A stretch of DNA of 64,000 nt, taken from contig CANLDN010000004.1 in NCBI GenBank assembly GCA_947489445.1, positions 186,001 through 250,000 on the forward strand, written 5' to 3'. The position numbers and the translations under genes are program-made. Below the pieces are notes generated by a model that worked only from the letters and a program-made list of their open reading frames with translations, had not been told where the DNA came from and ran no database searches. Origin of the DNA: an uncultured Paracoccaceae bacterium (GTDB lineage: Bacteria > Pseudomonadota > Alphaproteobacteria > Rhodobacterales > Rhodobacteraceae). Every line of letters starts with the position of its first letter. The stretch's first letter is position 1. Positions 8,525-16,865 of the stretch are shown here, in pieces.

Positions 8525-9654
8525 AATTCCACCTTTGTAAGCTGCCAGAGGGTTATCACATATAGGAGACAGGTAAGACTTATAGAAATCATGAGAGAAA
8601 AGACTGCAAGGTCAGTCAAGTGGAACGCCAGCAAGAACGCGGCACTCACTATGAAAGATATTGAAAAATGAACAGTGTAAGCTGAAAATCCATACCTAAT
8701 CGGCATTACGTTACAACAGTAAGCGAGCGGCTGGATCAATAGTAACAAGCAGCAAAAGAAAATTCCTACGGCCGATATGTCTATATATGTATTGAATATA
8801 ACTATAAAAAGAAATGGGGATAGAAGTGTAAATAAAATTGAGAAAATCAATATACAAATTGCATATGTAATTAAAACTCGCGACCGATAGAGTGGCAGTC
8901 TATCAAAAAAAGATTGTGAAATGGCCATCTGCGCCGTTGCAACAGGAGTCAGATTTGCATATTTACCAAAGTTAATAGCAGATATAAAAATCCGAGTTGA
9001 ACCAATCGTACTGGCGCATGCCCCCAAAATACCCAGAGCCAGAATAACTCCACTTGAAAACACTATCGATGGCAACCGGTATAAAAAGCCGTTTATTGAT
9101 TTGACACCGTCGGACAGCAGAACTGACCCCGTAAGCCGATACTTCATCGGACTTTTAAGCATCAAAAATACTACCGAGGCGAAAAAAGCAGATACATTAC
9201 TCAAAATAATAGCATTAGTAGGATTCAATATAAGAAAAACTAAAAAAGATATACAGTATGCCACCAGCAAGATTAATGCATTTCTGGTTAGCAATTCTAC
9301 CGCGAATCTTGAGTGTAATTCAGCAACATACGCCGTATAAAATTGATAAAGCATAAAGAAAAAAATGAGATCAAATCTAAATACTGGCACGTCAAGTTGT
9401 TCCAGTGCAAAAAGAAATACCGCAAATAAAACGATCAGGATAAATGCATCAAACCAACAAAACACGTGCTGATCCTTAACGGAGTTGTACGCATTCTGAT
9501 AGGCGGGCTCCACAATTGCTTGCAGCAGAAATGCGGGTGATAAGACAAGCATCTGGCGGCCAAACTCGCCAACGCCCAAAAACAATGGAGCGATGAATGA
9601 TTGCGTCAACAATAGACTTAACGTTAACAACTGGAAGACGACAAAGCTAGTCAT
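8521..9654 (-). CDS. Wzx-like polytopic membrane protein (putative repeat-unit flippase)
   Basis: Protein of 377 aa with about 10 hydrophobic segments and Phe/Ile/Leu-rich composition. Position and topology suggest a polysaccharide flippase, but no diagnostic motif is visible, and it is somewhat shorter than typical Wzx proteins (400-480 aa). The gene is strikingly AT-rich compared with its GC-rich neighbours, as is the adjacent polymerase. It overlaps the downstream oxidoreductase by 4 bases and the upstream polymerase by 4 bases. A Wzx role is inferred from context. Confidence 0.6.
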   Translation of the reverse strand: MTSFVVFQLLTLSLLLTQSFIAPLFLGVGEFGRQMLVLSPAFLLQAIVEPAYQNAYNSVKDQHVFCWFDAFILIVLFAVFLFALEQLDVPVFRFDLIFFFMLYQFYTAYVAELHSRFAVELLTRNALILLVAYCISFLVFLILNPTNAIILSNVSAFFASVVFLMLKSPMKYRLTGSVLLSDGVKSINGFLYRLPSIVFSSGVILALGILGACASTIGSTRIFISAINFGKYANLTPVATAQMAISQSFFDRLPLYRSRVLITYAICILIFSILFTLLSPFLFIVIFNTYIDISAVGIFFCCLLLLIQPLAYCCNVMPIRYGFSAYTVHFSISFIVSAAFLLAFHLTDLAVFSLMISISLTCLLYVITLWQLTKVEL

Positions 9655-10841
9655 CTAGTTTCTTCCTCGGTCTGCGTAACCGAGTCAATTACTGCAAGAA
9701 CAAGAGCTAAGATGACCATCATCTGGATTTGCCGAAAGGAAGCGGAGATATGAAAGTAGGCAACTAGAGTACCCCACAAAACCAGCAGTGGTTCTACATG
9801 CAAACGAAAGTCTTTACGCTTAACCGCAAATATAATTGTTCTACGAGATGGTATTATGACTGCAAACATCAAAAGCGTCCCCATAATTCCTGTATTCATC
9901 AGGAAATAAGCCGTAAGGTTATGTATGTATGGCACGCCATCACTTTCGAAGGTTGCAGCCACTGAGGCAGACCTTGTTATTTCAACTGGTACGGCATGCC
10001 CTAATCCTACTCCGAATAGTGGGGCATTTCGAAGCATTGACAGTGCGTAGGATATTTCCTTGGCTCGTACGTTGTCACCGGCGGAGTGGCCAAATCTCTC
10101 TATTGTAATCAAAATAATTTCCCAATACATGATAGCGAGTGTGGCTACAATACATGCCATTACAAAAAGTCGAAAAATGGTTTTAAGATTATACGCATCG
10201 CGATAGCAAAAAATGGCAGCGGCAAGAACAAGGGCTATTTGTGATCGATATCCCGACACGACTACAAGCAGTAAGAACAGCCCCAACAGTATCGAGGAAG
10301 GTATATTGAGCGCAGAATAGCCATAAATTGTCAATATGCAGCCGATCATTCCAAACGGCACAAGCATCATAGACTCAGCATAAGTTAACCGGACTATACT
10401 ACCATTCATGAGGTCTGGCAGAATCTCGAAGTTTCGGACAAGCACAAAAACCGCCCATACAAATGCTGTAAGAACCAATATTCTAGCAATTTTATCCGAC
10501 CGGTCCACCCCCATTTTATGCGTCAAACGGCGTAGTGGTTCATACATTATCAAAAATAAGAACGGAACTAACCCTCTGAAAAAGGAAGATATGCTGGTGT
10601 CGTTTTGAATAGCCGATAACGCGTTTATGACACAAAGAAACAACAAGAAAGATATTATTCTTCCCGTCCGCCACCCAATTTTTCCGCTTTTAACAATCTG
10701 CGCAGTGTTGGCAAACATGATAACAGAAAATAGTACGGGGAAAAGGACAGTATTAAACGTCAAATCCGTTGGAACAAATGGGAATACTCCCAGTGTTAAA
10801 ACTGCAAATAGCGTCAAGTACGAAATACCATCAAGTTTCAT
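9651..10841 (-). CDS. O-antigen ligase/polymerase-like membrane protein (Wzy-like)
   Basis: Protein of 396 aa with 10-12 predicted membrane segments and one larger periplasmic loop. The APLFGVGLGHAVPVE stretch near residue 272 matches the conserved Gly-rich signature of the O-antigen ligase/polymerase (Wzy/WaaL) superfamily. It would polymerise repeat units in the periplasm. The gene is AT-rich, like the following flippase-like gene. It lies 18 bases downstream of wecC, so it is in the same operon. Wzy is preferred over WaaL because the rest of a Wzx/Wzy locus surrounds it. Confidence 0.72.
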   Translation of the reverse strand: MKLDGISYLTLFAVLTLGVFPFVPTDLTFNTVLFPVLFSVIMFANTAQIVKSGKIGWRTGRIISFLLFLCVINALSAIQNDTSISSFFRGLVPFLFLIMYEPLRRLTHKMGVDRSDKIARILVLTAFVWAVFVLVRNFEILPDLMNGSIVRLTYAESMMLVPFGMIGCILTIYGYSALNIPSSILLGLFLLLVVVSGYRSQIALVLAAAIFCYRDAYNLKTIFRLFVMACIVATLAIMYWEIILITIERFGHSAGDNVRAKEISYALSMLRNAPLFGVGLGHAVPVEITRSASVAATFESDGVPYIHNLTAYFLMNTGIMGTLLMFAVIIPSRRTIIFAVKRKDFRLHVEPLLVLWGTLVAYFHISASFRQIQMMVILALVLAVIDSVTQTEEETR

Positions 10842-10859
10842 TTTTTTTGCCCTTTGTTG

Positions 10860-12125
10860 TCACCCCCATACCCCCCGTGCATCCACGATCCGACCGGTTG
10901 GCGGGCCTGATTGCTTGAAAGGTTTATGGTCCACTAACATCACGTGCACATCGGCATCTTGTGTACCTGTCATGGGCACCAGGCGCGCTGCACCCAGATC
11001 GGTCGGCAGCGTGTCGATATTCGGCTCAACGATCAGCATCGTGCCTTGGTGTTCATGGGCAATCTGGCGTGCGATGTCCAAGGCCGGGCTTTCGCGTAGA
11101 TCATCGATGTCTGGTTTGAATGCAAGGCCGTAGCAGGCGATCGTGACATCGGCGGCAGTCTTGCCGGGGCTTTCCATAAGATATGCGCCGACTGCTTCGC
11201 GCACTTTTTTGATTACCCATTCGGGCTTGCTATCATTCACTTCGCGTGCGGTGCGGATCAGGCGCGCGTGCTCTGGTGCGGATGAGACGATGAACCACGG
11301 GTCCACTGCGATGCAATGGCCGCCGACCCCGGGGCCGGGCTGGAGGATATTGACGCGTGGGTGTCGATTGGCGAGCGAAATCAGCTCCCAGACATCCATG
11401 CCCAATGCATCGCAAATCACCGAAAGCTCGTTGGCAAATGCGATGTTCACGTCACGGAAGCTGTTTTCGGTAAGCTTGGCCATCTCGGCCACGCGCGGGC
11501 CCGAGGCGACGACACAGTCGCCAGTGACAAAGGTGCGATACAGGCGGGCGGCTGCGTCCGAGCATTTTGCCGTCATCCCGCCGATCACCCGGTCGTTGAT
11601 GATCAGCTCCTGCATCACCTTGCCAGGAAGCACCCGTTCGGGGCAATGAGCCACCCGAATGTCAGAGGCTTCGCCGGCGTTCTGTGGGAAACTCAGATCG
11701 GGGCGGGCCTCGGCGAGCCAACCGGCCATGGCCTCGGTTGCACCGACGGGCGAGGTGCTTTCGAGGATGACAAGGTTGCCTGCCTCAAGCACTTTTGCAA
11801 TGGCGCTGACTGCAGCCTTGATGAAACCGAGGTCGGGCTCGTGGTTTTCATCCTTGAACGGTGTGGGCACCGCGATCAGGAAAGCCTCAGCGGGCTCAGG
11901 CTTTGTTGTTGCCCGCAAATAGCCTTCCGTTACAACCGCACGCACCACCATGTCCAAATCGGGTTCCACGATGTGCACTTCACCCCGGTTGATTGTGTCG
12001 ACCGCGTGCTGGTTCACATCAAGTCCGACGACTTCGATCTTTCGTGACGCGAACATGGCGGCCGTGGGAAGGCCGATATAACCCAGGCCGACTACGGAAA
12101 TGCGTTTGAATGGAGTAGTGGGCAT
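10860..12125 (-). CDS. wecC: UDP-N-acetyl-D-mannosamine dehydrogenase
   Basis: Oxidises UDP-ManNAc to UDP-ManNAcA with two NAD+ in two steps. The 421-aa protein has the UDP-glucose/GDP-mannose dehydrogenase layout. The N-terminal Rossmann loop is VVGLGYIGLP (residues 11-20), the central domain has ESTSPVG, and the catalytic Cys271 lies in GPGVGGHCIAVDPW. The C-terminal UDP-binding domain contains YGLAFKPDIDDLRESPAL. It follows wecB with a 1-base overlap (TAATG), as expected for a two-gene UDP-ManNAcA pathway. Confidence 0.93.
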   Translation of the reverse strand: MPTTPFKRISVVGLGYIGLPTAAMFASRKIEVVGLDVNQHAVDTINRGEVHIVEPDLDMVVRAVVTEGYLRATTKPEPAEAFLIAVPTPFKDENHEPDLGFIKAAVSAIAKVLEAGNLVILESTSPVGATEAMAGWLAEARPDLSFPQNAGEASDIRVAHCPERVLPGKVMQELIINDRVIGGMTAKCSDAAARLYRTFVTGDCVVASGPRVAEMAKLTENSFRDVNIAFANELSVICDALGMDVWELISLANRHPRVNILQPGPGVGGHCIAVDPWFIVSSAPEHARLIRTAREVNDSKPEWVIKKVREAVGAYLMESPGKTAADVTIACYGLAFKPDIDDLRESPALDIARQIAHEHQGTMLIVEPNIDTLPTDLGAARLVPMTGTQDADVHVMLVDHKPFKQSGPPTGRIVDARGVWG

Positions 12126-13264
12126 TAGCTATTTCCCTCTTCCACGCTAAATGATTGGAGAATGGCGTCCCGGATTCGCTCAGCCGCTAGGCCATCGCCG
12201 TAGGGGTTGTGCGCGCGCGCCATACGTTCGTAAGCGGTGGCGTCATCAAGAAGCGTTGTGGCCTCGCGCACGATCAGGTCGGTGTCCGTGCCCACCAGCT
12301 TGACAGTGCCAGCGTCCACCGCCTCTGGCCGTTCTGTGGTATCGCGCATCACAAGAACCGGCTTACCTAGGGACGGCGCTTCTTCCTGCACGCCGCCGGA
12401 ATCGGTGAGGATGATACTGGCGCGGCGCATCAAGTGGACGAAGGGGAGGTACTCCTGCGGTGCGATCAGGTGCACCCGCCCCAGCGCACCGAGACTATCC
12501 TCTACTGGACCCTTCACGTTGGGATTGAGGTGAACAGGGTAGACGATTTGGACATCGTCGCGCTGCGCGAGTACCGCCAGAGCATTGCAGATCCGTTGAA
12601 ATCCGCCGCCGAAGCTTTCCCGTCGGTGGCCGGTGACGAGGATTATCCTTTTTGTCGAGCCAAGCCCAAAAGCCGCATCGAAGGCCGCGCTCTGGCTCTC
12701 GTCGCGCTCAAGCCGCGCCACGACGTCGAGCAGCGCATCAACGACCGTATTGCCTGTGATCAAGACGGTGCCCGGCGCAACCCCTTCTGATCGCAGGTTT
12801 GCCGCTGATTTCTCGGTTGGGGCGAAATGTAGCTTCGCGATCGTTCCGGTGACCTTGCGATTGATCTCTTCGGGCCAGGGCGAATAGATGTTGCCGGTTC
12901 GCAAACCTGCTTCGACATGGCCGACCGGGATCTGCTGGTAATAGGCCGCGAGCGAGGCTGACAGGGTGGTCGTAGTGTCGCCATGAACCAGCAACAGATC
13001 CGGTGAGAACTCTTCAAGTACCGGCTTGAGGCCAGCAAGCACCGCCCTCGTGATCTCGGTGAGCCCCTGGCCGGGCTTCATCACGTTCAAATCATAATCA
13101 GGTTTAATCCCGAACAGCCTAAGTACTTGGTCCAGCATCTCGCGGTGCTGGGCCGTGACCGCCACCCGAACATCAAGGCCGGCCGTTTTCTGGAGAACCT
13201 CGTAGACCGGGGCCATTTTGATGGCTTCAGGTCGGGTTCCAAACACCAGTAGTATTTTTTTCAT
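12125..13264 (-). CDS. wecB: UDP-N-acetylglucosamine 2-epimerase (non-hydrolysing)
   Basis: Interconverts UDP-GlcNAc and UDP-ManNAc, supplying the substrate of the adjacent WecC. The 379-aa protein starts [17 protein letters not shown], the family hallmark. It contains the [20 protein letters not shown] and [20 protein letters not shown] blocks, including the catalytic acidic residues. Length and motifs are those of bacterial WecB/MnaA. About 115 bases separate it from the upstream EPS regulator gene, so the regulator and wecB may be read from one transcript. Confidence 0.95.
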   Translation of the reverse strand: MKKILLVFGTRPEAIKMAPVYEVLQKTAGLDVRVAVTAQHREMLDQVLRLFGIKPDYDLNVMKPGQGLTEITRAVLAGLKPVLEEFSPDLLLVHGDTTTTLSASLAAYYQQIPVGHVEAGLRTGNIYSPWPEEINRKVTGTIAKLHFAPTEKSAANLRSEGVAPGTVLITGNTVVDALLDVVARLERDESQSAAFDAAFGLGSTKRIILVTGHRRESFGGGFQRICNALAVLAQRDDVQIVYPVHLNPNVKGPVEDSLGALGRVHLIAPQEYLPFVHLMRRASIILTDSGGVQEEAPSLGKPVLVMRDTTERPEAVDAGTVKLVGTDTDLIVREATTLLDDATAYERMARAHNPYGDGLAAERIRDAILQSFSVEEGNS

Positions 13265-13381
13265 CGAAACCTCAAAAATTATGGTTCTTCAATTGCCAAT
13301 TGTGTCCATCGTTGTGGCAAGAGTCGTATCCGCAGCTTTGTCGGGCGACAGTTTGGCAAAAATCGAAGGCGACCGATGTGC

Positions 13382-13741
13382 TCACGATAGTTTTCGTGCG
13401 GTGTCGGTATCCAGATCGATTTGCAGTGCCTCGATCTCTTTCCGAAGTGCTTCATATTCTTCCATCTTCCGCACAAGGAATGCTCGCGTCAGAGCGGCTT
13501 TTCTTGCAATTCCTTTCGGCGTTAAAACATACGCATACCTGCGCTTGTCTTCCGCTGCAGTAAAGTTTCCCAGCTTCACCAGCCCCTTGTTGATTAGGGC
13601 GTTCAATACGTAATGCATCCCCCCGACGCTCACGCCGACCGCTTCAGCCAGTTCGCGCTGCGACATTTCCGGGTTGTCCTGGAGGAGACGAAGCACACGA
13701 AAATGTGTGTCTTCCTGCAATTTGCTGCGTTTGCTAGTCAT
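13382..13741 (-). CDS. MarR family EPS-associated transcriptional regulator
   Basis: Protein of 119 aa. Residues 10-60 form a winged helix-turn-helix (SQRELAEAVGVSVGGMHYVL recognition region), residues 60-85 form the wing, and residues 88-110 form a charged coiled coil. The pattern matches the small EPS-associated MarR-like family (TIGR04176) found inside exopolysaccharide loci. It probably regulates the cluster that follows it. A diverged, truncated second copy of its first 26 codons lies at 16344-16421, and the sequence just upstream of the ATG is also partly shared there. Confidence 0.85.
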   Translation of the reverse strand: MTSKRSKLQEDTHFRVLRLLQDNPEMSQRELAEAVGVSVGGMHYVLNALINKGLVKLGNFTAAEDKRRYAYVLTPKGIARKAALTRAFLVRKMEEYEALRKEIEALQIDLDTDTARKLS

Positions 13742-13832
13742 TTCGGGATTTTCTTATGCTGCCGCACATAGTTTAGGGTTTGTCAGACACTTTGGAACGC
13801 CAAATTTGAGTCGTTGATTTTGATCACTGTGG

Positions 13833-14963
13833 TCAGTTCAGATGTGCAATGATCCGTTCAATCACTTCATCCTGTTGTGCGTTGCTCATGTCGCTGCCGG
13901 AGGGCAGGCAGAGCCCGTTGGCAAACAATCCCTCATCGACACCCGTGCCGTGATATAGCGCGCCCGCATAGAACGGCTGCATATGCATAGGTTTCCACAG
14001 TGGTCGCGCCTCAATCTGCTGTTCGAGGAGCATCAGACGGATATCTTCGCGTGTCACGCCAGTCTGCGCTGGGTCAATCGTCAAAGCCGTTAACCAGTGG
14101 GTTGAATACTGCCCCTCAGGTTCGGGCATGAACGTAATCCCGGGGCGAGAGAGGGCGGCCTTATAGCGTGCAAAAATCTCACGGCGGCGGGCGACGCGGG
14201 TGTCCAGCACCTCCATTTGTCCCAAGCCGATTGCGGCACAGATATTCGACAGACGGTAATTGTAGCCATAGGTTGAATGCTCATAATGGGGTGCGGGATC
14301 GCGCGCTTGCGTGGCCAGAAAACGTGCTTGATCGGCCCAATCCTTGTGGCGCGTGACCAGCATGCCCCCGCCGGACGTGGTGATGATCTTGTTGCCATTG
14401 AATGACAAGATCGCGGCATCTCCGCCGGTGCCAGCCTTGCGACCGCCAAGGTAAGCCGCGCCGAGGCTTTCTGCACTATCGACGATGAGGCGCACATCAT
14501 ATTGGGCGGCCAGCGCCTCCAACCGGTCAAGAGCCGTGGACTGACCATAAAGATCGGTTGGGACGATGGCCTTGGGCAGCCGGTTCTCAGCTGCGGCCAA
14601 GGCAAGTTCTTCGGCAAGGCGTACGGTGTCGATGGTCCAGCTAGCGAGATCAAGGTCAAAGAAGCGCGGTGTCGCACCGAGGTAGTTCACAGGGAAAATC
14701 CCGCCCGCGAAGGTCATCGAGGAAATCCAGACCTCATCGCCGGGACCAACACCAGCAATGCGCAGGGCCAGATGCAGGGCGGCAGAGCCGGACGACAGGC
14801 CGACGCAATGTACGTCAGCCCCTAGATAATCGCGCATTGTCTCCTCGAACCCATCAAGCTGCGGGCCGATGGGCGCGATGAAGTTCGAGGCAAAGGCTTC
14901 AGCGACGCGCACCTCTTCATGGCCGGACATATGGGGGCGTGATAGGTAAATGCGCATGGTCAA
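13833..14963 (-). CDS. DegT/DnrJ/EryC1/StrS sugar aminotransferase (PglE-like)
   Basis: PLP-dependent aminotransferase of 376 aa that would aminate a 4-keto-6-deoxy sugar nucleotide. The PLP Lys is K192 in LSFNGNKIITTSGGG; SSGSAALHLAL (57-67) binds the cofactor phosphate, and VDSAESLGA (161-169) carries the Asp/Glu contact. With the upstream acetyltransferase and sugar transferase it forms a PglC-PglD-PglE-like set, which makes di-N-acetyl-bacillosamine in Campylobacter. The ATG at 14963 overlaps the stop of the acetyltransferase gene by 4 bases. The UDP-sugar 4,6-dehydratase that should supply its substrate is not in this window. Confidence 0.9.
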   Translation of the reverse strand: MTMRIYLSRPHMSGHEEVRVAEAFASNFIAPIGPQLDGFEETMRDYLGADVHCVGLSSGSAALHLALRIAGVGPGDEVWISSMTFAGGIFPVNYLGATPRFFDLDLASWTIDTVRLAEELALAAAENRLPKAIVPTDLYGQSTALDRLEALAAQYDVRLIVDSAESLGAAYLGGRKAGTGGDAAILSFNGNKIITTSGGGMLVTRHKDWADQARFLATQARDPAPHYEHSTYGYNYRLSNICAAIGLGQMEVLDTRVARRREIFARYKAALSRPGITFMPEPEGQYSTHWLTALTIDPAQTGVTREDIRLMLLEQQIEARPLWKPMHMQPFYAGALYHGTGVDEGLFANGLCLPSGSDMSNAQQDEVIERIIAHLN

Positions 14964-15586
14964 TCCTTCGTCAGGGGTTTTGCCGGATTGCCGACGACCG
15001 TGACGCCGGGCGGCACATCACGTGTCACGACCGCCCCCATGCCGATGACCGCGTCCGCCCCGATGGTGATGCCTTGGCGAAGAACCGCGCCGGCGCCGAT
15101 ATAGGCGTGGTCACCGATGGTAATGTTGCCGTTGACTTTAGCCCCCGGCGCAAGGGTGACGAAATCGCCGATCGTGCAATCATGTTCGACATAGGAATAA
15201 AGATTGGCATGAAAACAGCGGCCGATACGAATGTTCGAAGTCAGGGTCACGAAAGGGGACAGGCACGCGCCGTCTTTAATGACCACGGCGTCCATTTGAA
15301 CGACAGAGGTGGCGCGGGCTTCGATGAGAGGGATGTTGGCTTCGGCGCATTTTTCCGCAAGGCGTTGTCGGATCATGGGTGCGGCGATGGCTATGGATAC
15401 AGATTTCTCGGTGGTTTTTAGTGCCAGAAAACTGGCCCAATGGATGATATCATGGCCATTCACGCAGGCCGGCGCTTGCCCGTCGTCAATGAAGACAAGC
15501 TCCGCCTGTGGATATTGCGTTCGCAGCAACGGCATGATCCCGCGCCCACAGCCGGAAGCACCGTATACGCCGATGAGACAGGTCAT
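14960..15586 (-). CDS. NeuD/PglD-type sugar O/N-acetyltransferase
   Basis: Acetyl-CoA-dependent transferase of 208 aa. An N-terminal Rossmann-like PglD domain (GVYGASGCGRGI) precedes a left-handed beta-helix of hexapeptide repeats from about residue 95 to 195. His135 in YSYVEHDCTIGDFV is the expected catalytic base. In PglD the product is UDP-di-N-acetylbacillosamine. It overlaps both neighbours by 4 bases (ATGA), so the three genes 13833-16179 form a coupled unit. Confidence 0.88.
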   Translation of the reverse strand: MTCLIGVYGASGCGRGIMPLLRTQYPQAELVFIDDGQAPACVNGHDIIHWASFLALKTTEKSVSIAIAAPMIRQRLAEKCAEANIPLIEARATSVVQMDAVVIKDGACLSPFVTLTSNIRIGRCFHANLYSYVEHDCTIGDFVTLAPGAKVNGNITIGDHAYIGAGAVLRQGITIGADAVIGMGAVVTRDVPPGVTVVGNPAKPLTKD

Positions 15587-16179
15587 GATCCAGGTCCTGT
15601 GAATTTCGGCATGGTGGCTTCGCCCGCGGCAGAGATCCCATCGCGTTTCACGACCTTACGAATGGTCAGCCAGATAATATTCAGATCGAGCCACAGGCTG
15701 CGATTGTCGACATACCAGACATCCAGAGCGAATTTCTGATCCCATGAAATTGCGTTGCGTCCGTTGATCTGTGCCCAGCCAGTGACGCCGGGCCGTAACT
15801 CGTGGCGGCGGGCTTGTTGCGGTGAATAAAGCGGTAAGTACTCCATCAAGAGCGGACGCGGGCCGACAAGGCTCATCTCGCCCCTCAAGACGTTCCAGAG
15901 CTCGGGGAGTTCGTCCAGTGAACTGGACCGCAGGAAACGGCCCAGTCGTGTTAGGCGTTCCGAGTCAGGCAAAGGATCACCGTTTGGGTCGTTTGCATCA
16001 CGCATGGTGCGGAATTTGATCATCTTGAATGGCTTACCGTGGCGACCCGGGCGGGTTTGTCGGAATAGTACGGGCGAACCCATTTGACGATGGATCATCA
16101 ATGCAACGACGACCAGGACAGGTGAAAGCAAAAGCAGGCCCATGCTCGCGCCGAAAATATCAATGAAACGTTTTTTCAC
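15583..16179 (-). CDS. Initiating sugar transferase (PglC/WcaJ family)
   Basis: Phosphoglycosyl transferase of 198 aa that moves a sugar-1-phosphate from UDP-sugar to undecaprenyl phosphate, the first step of repeat-unit assembly. One N-terminal membrane segment (about residues 8-28) precedes the bacterial sugar transferase domain. Conserved blocks include FRQTRPGRHGKPF, the SLDELPELWNVLRGEMSLVGPRP catalytic region (Asp-Glu dyad) and PGVTGWAQINGRN. I chose the GTG at 16179: a GGGAG Shine-Dalgarno lies upstream and the N-terminus then reads KKRFIDIFGA as in PglC. Its GTG overlaps the stop of a truncated regulator ORF (GTGA). Confidence 0.87.
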   Translation of the reverse strand: MKKRFIDIFGASMGLLLLSPVLVVVALMIHRQMGSPVLFRQTRPGRHGKPFKMIKFRTMRDANDPNGDPLPDSERLTRLGRFLRSSSLDELPELWNVLRGEMSLVGPRPLLMEYLPLYSPQQARRHELRPGVTGWAQINGRNAISWDQKFALDVWYVDNRSLWLDLNIIWLTIRKVVKRDGISAAGEATMPKFTGPGS

Positions 16180-16421
16180 TGTTTTCTCCCATTCCAGCGC
16201 GCGGTTGGATCGTCGTATCGTATCAGAGCCCGTTTCCACGATATACCGGCTTGCGACAATCGGCGATGTGCATCCCTCAATTCAGAATGCATTCGTCGGA
16301 TTAGTTCTCTGATCTGCCCGCAATGCGCTGGAGCTCGCCACGCCATTTCGGGGTTATCTTGGAGAAGGCGAAGTACGCGGAAATGCGTGTCTTCCTGCAG
16401 CTTGGTACGCTTGCTTGTCAT
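16176..16421 (-). pseudogene. Truncated second copy of the EPS MarR regulator, fused to unrelated tail
   Basis: The first 26 codons (16344-16421) encode the same N-terminus as the intact regulator at 13382-13741, differing at one residue (Thr for Ser at position 6), with many synonymous base changes. After residue 26 similarity stops inside the helix-turn-helix. The frame continues for 55 unrelated residues and ends in a TGA that overlaps the GTG start of the sugar transferase. About 30 bases upstream of the ATG are also similar between the two copies. It is best read as a decayed regulator; it could still act as a translated leader coupled to the transferase. Confidence 0.7.
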
Positions 16422-16865
16422 TTCATGATTTTCGCAGGCTACCGCACAAGGCCTGCCCTGGGGGCGCCTTGTGGCGGAGAAAACATAGTGACGAAAATAA
16501 CCCTCATCGCTCAACTCTGAGCGGTATCAAGCATTGCCTATGCACACAAGTCGCAAATTGAATGGCGTGATGGAGTTTCAACGCGGCAAAGCCCCCGGCA
16601 GCAAATGAGCTCTGCAATCGATACGCCGCGCGGTATTTCAGGCCGTGATTCAGCGGAAACGTTCAAAATGCGTAACTGAGTAGTCCGGTCAATACAACAT
16701 CAACGGGCCGCTTGAGCAGTTCGTCGCTTGGTCATTGCCGATACGGCCGCAAGCCATGCAGCGGTGCAGTTCAGGTGACCGGTTCCTGAGGGTTAACGGC
16801 GAAAATCGGCTGCGGGCGTAGGGTGTCTTTCGGTAAAATGCTTAGGCGGCACGCACCCCCAAGCT
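16422..16865. other. Intergenic stretch between the polysaccharide cluster and the T6SS island
   Basis: No gene is supported. The part next to 16421 resembles the region upstream of the intact MarR gene (shared ATTTC, GATTTTC and CCGCACA blocks) and probably holds the promoter of the sugar-transferase operon. The remaining ~380 bases show no open frame with recognisable content. This is the junction between two different accessory regions. Confidence 0.5.
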
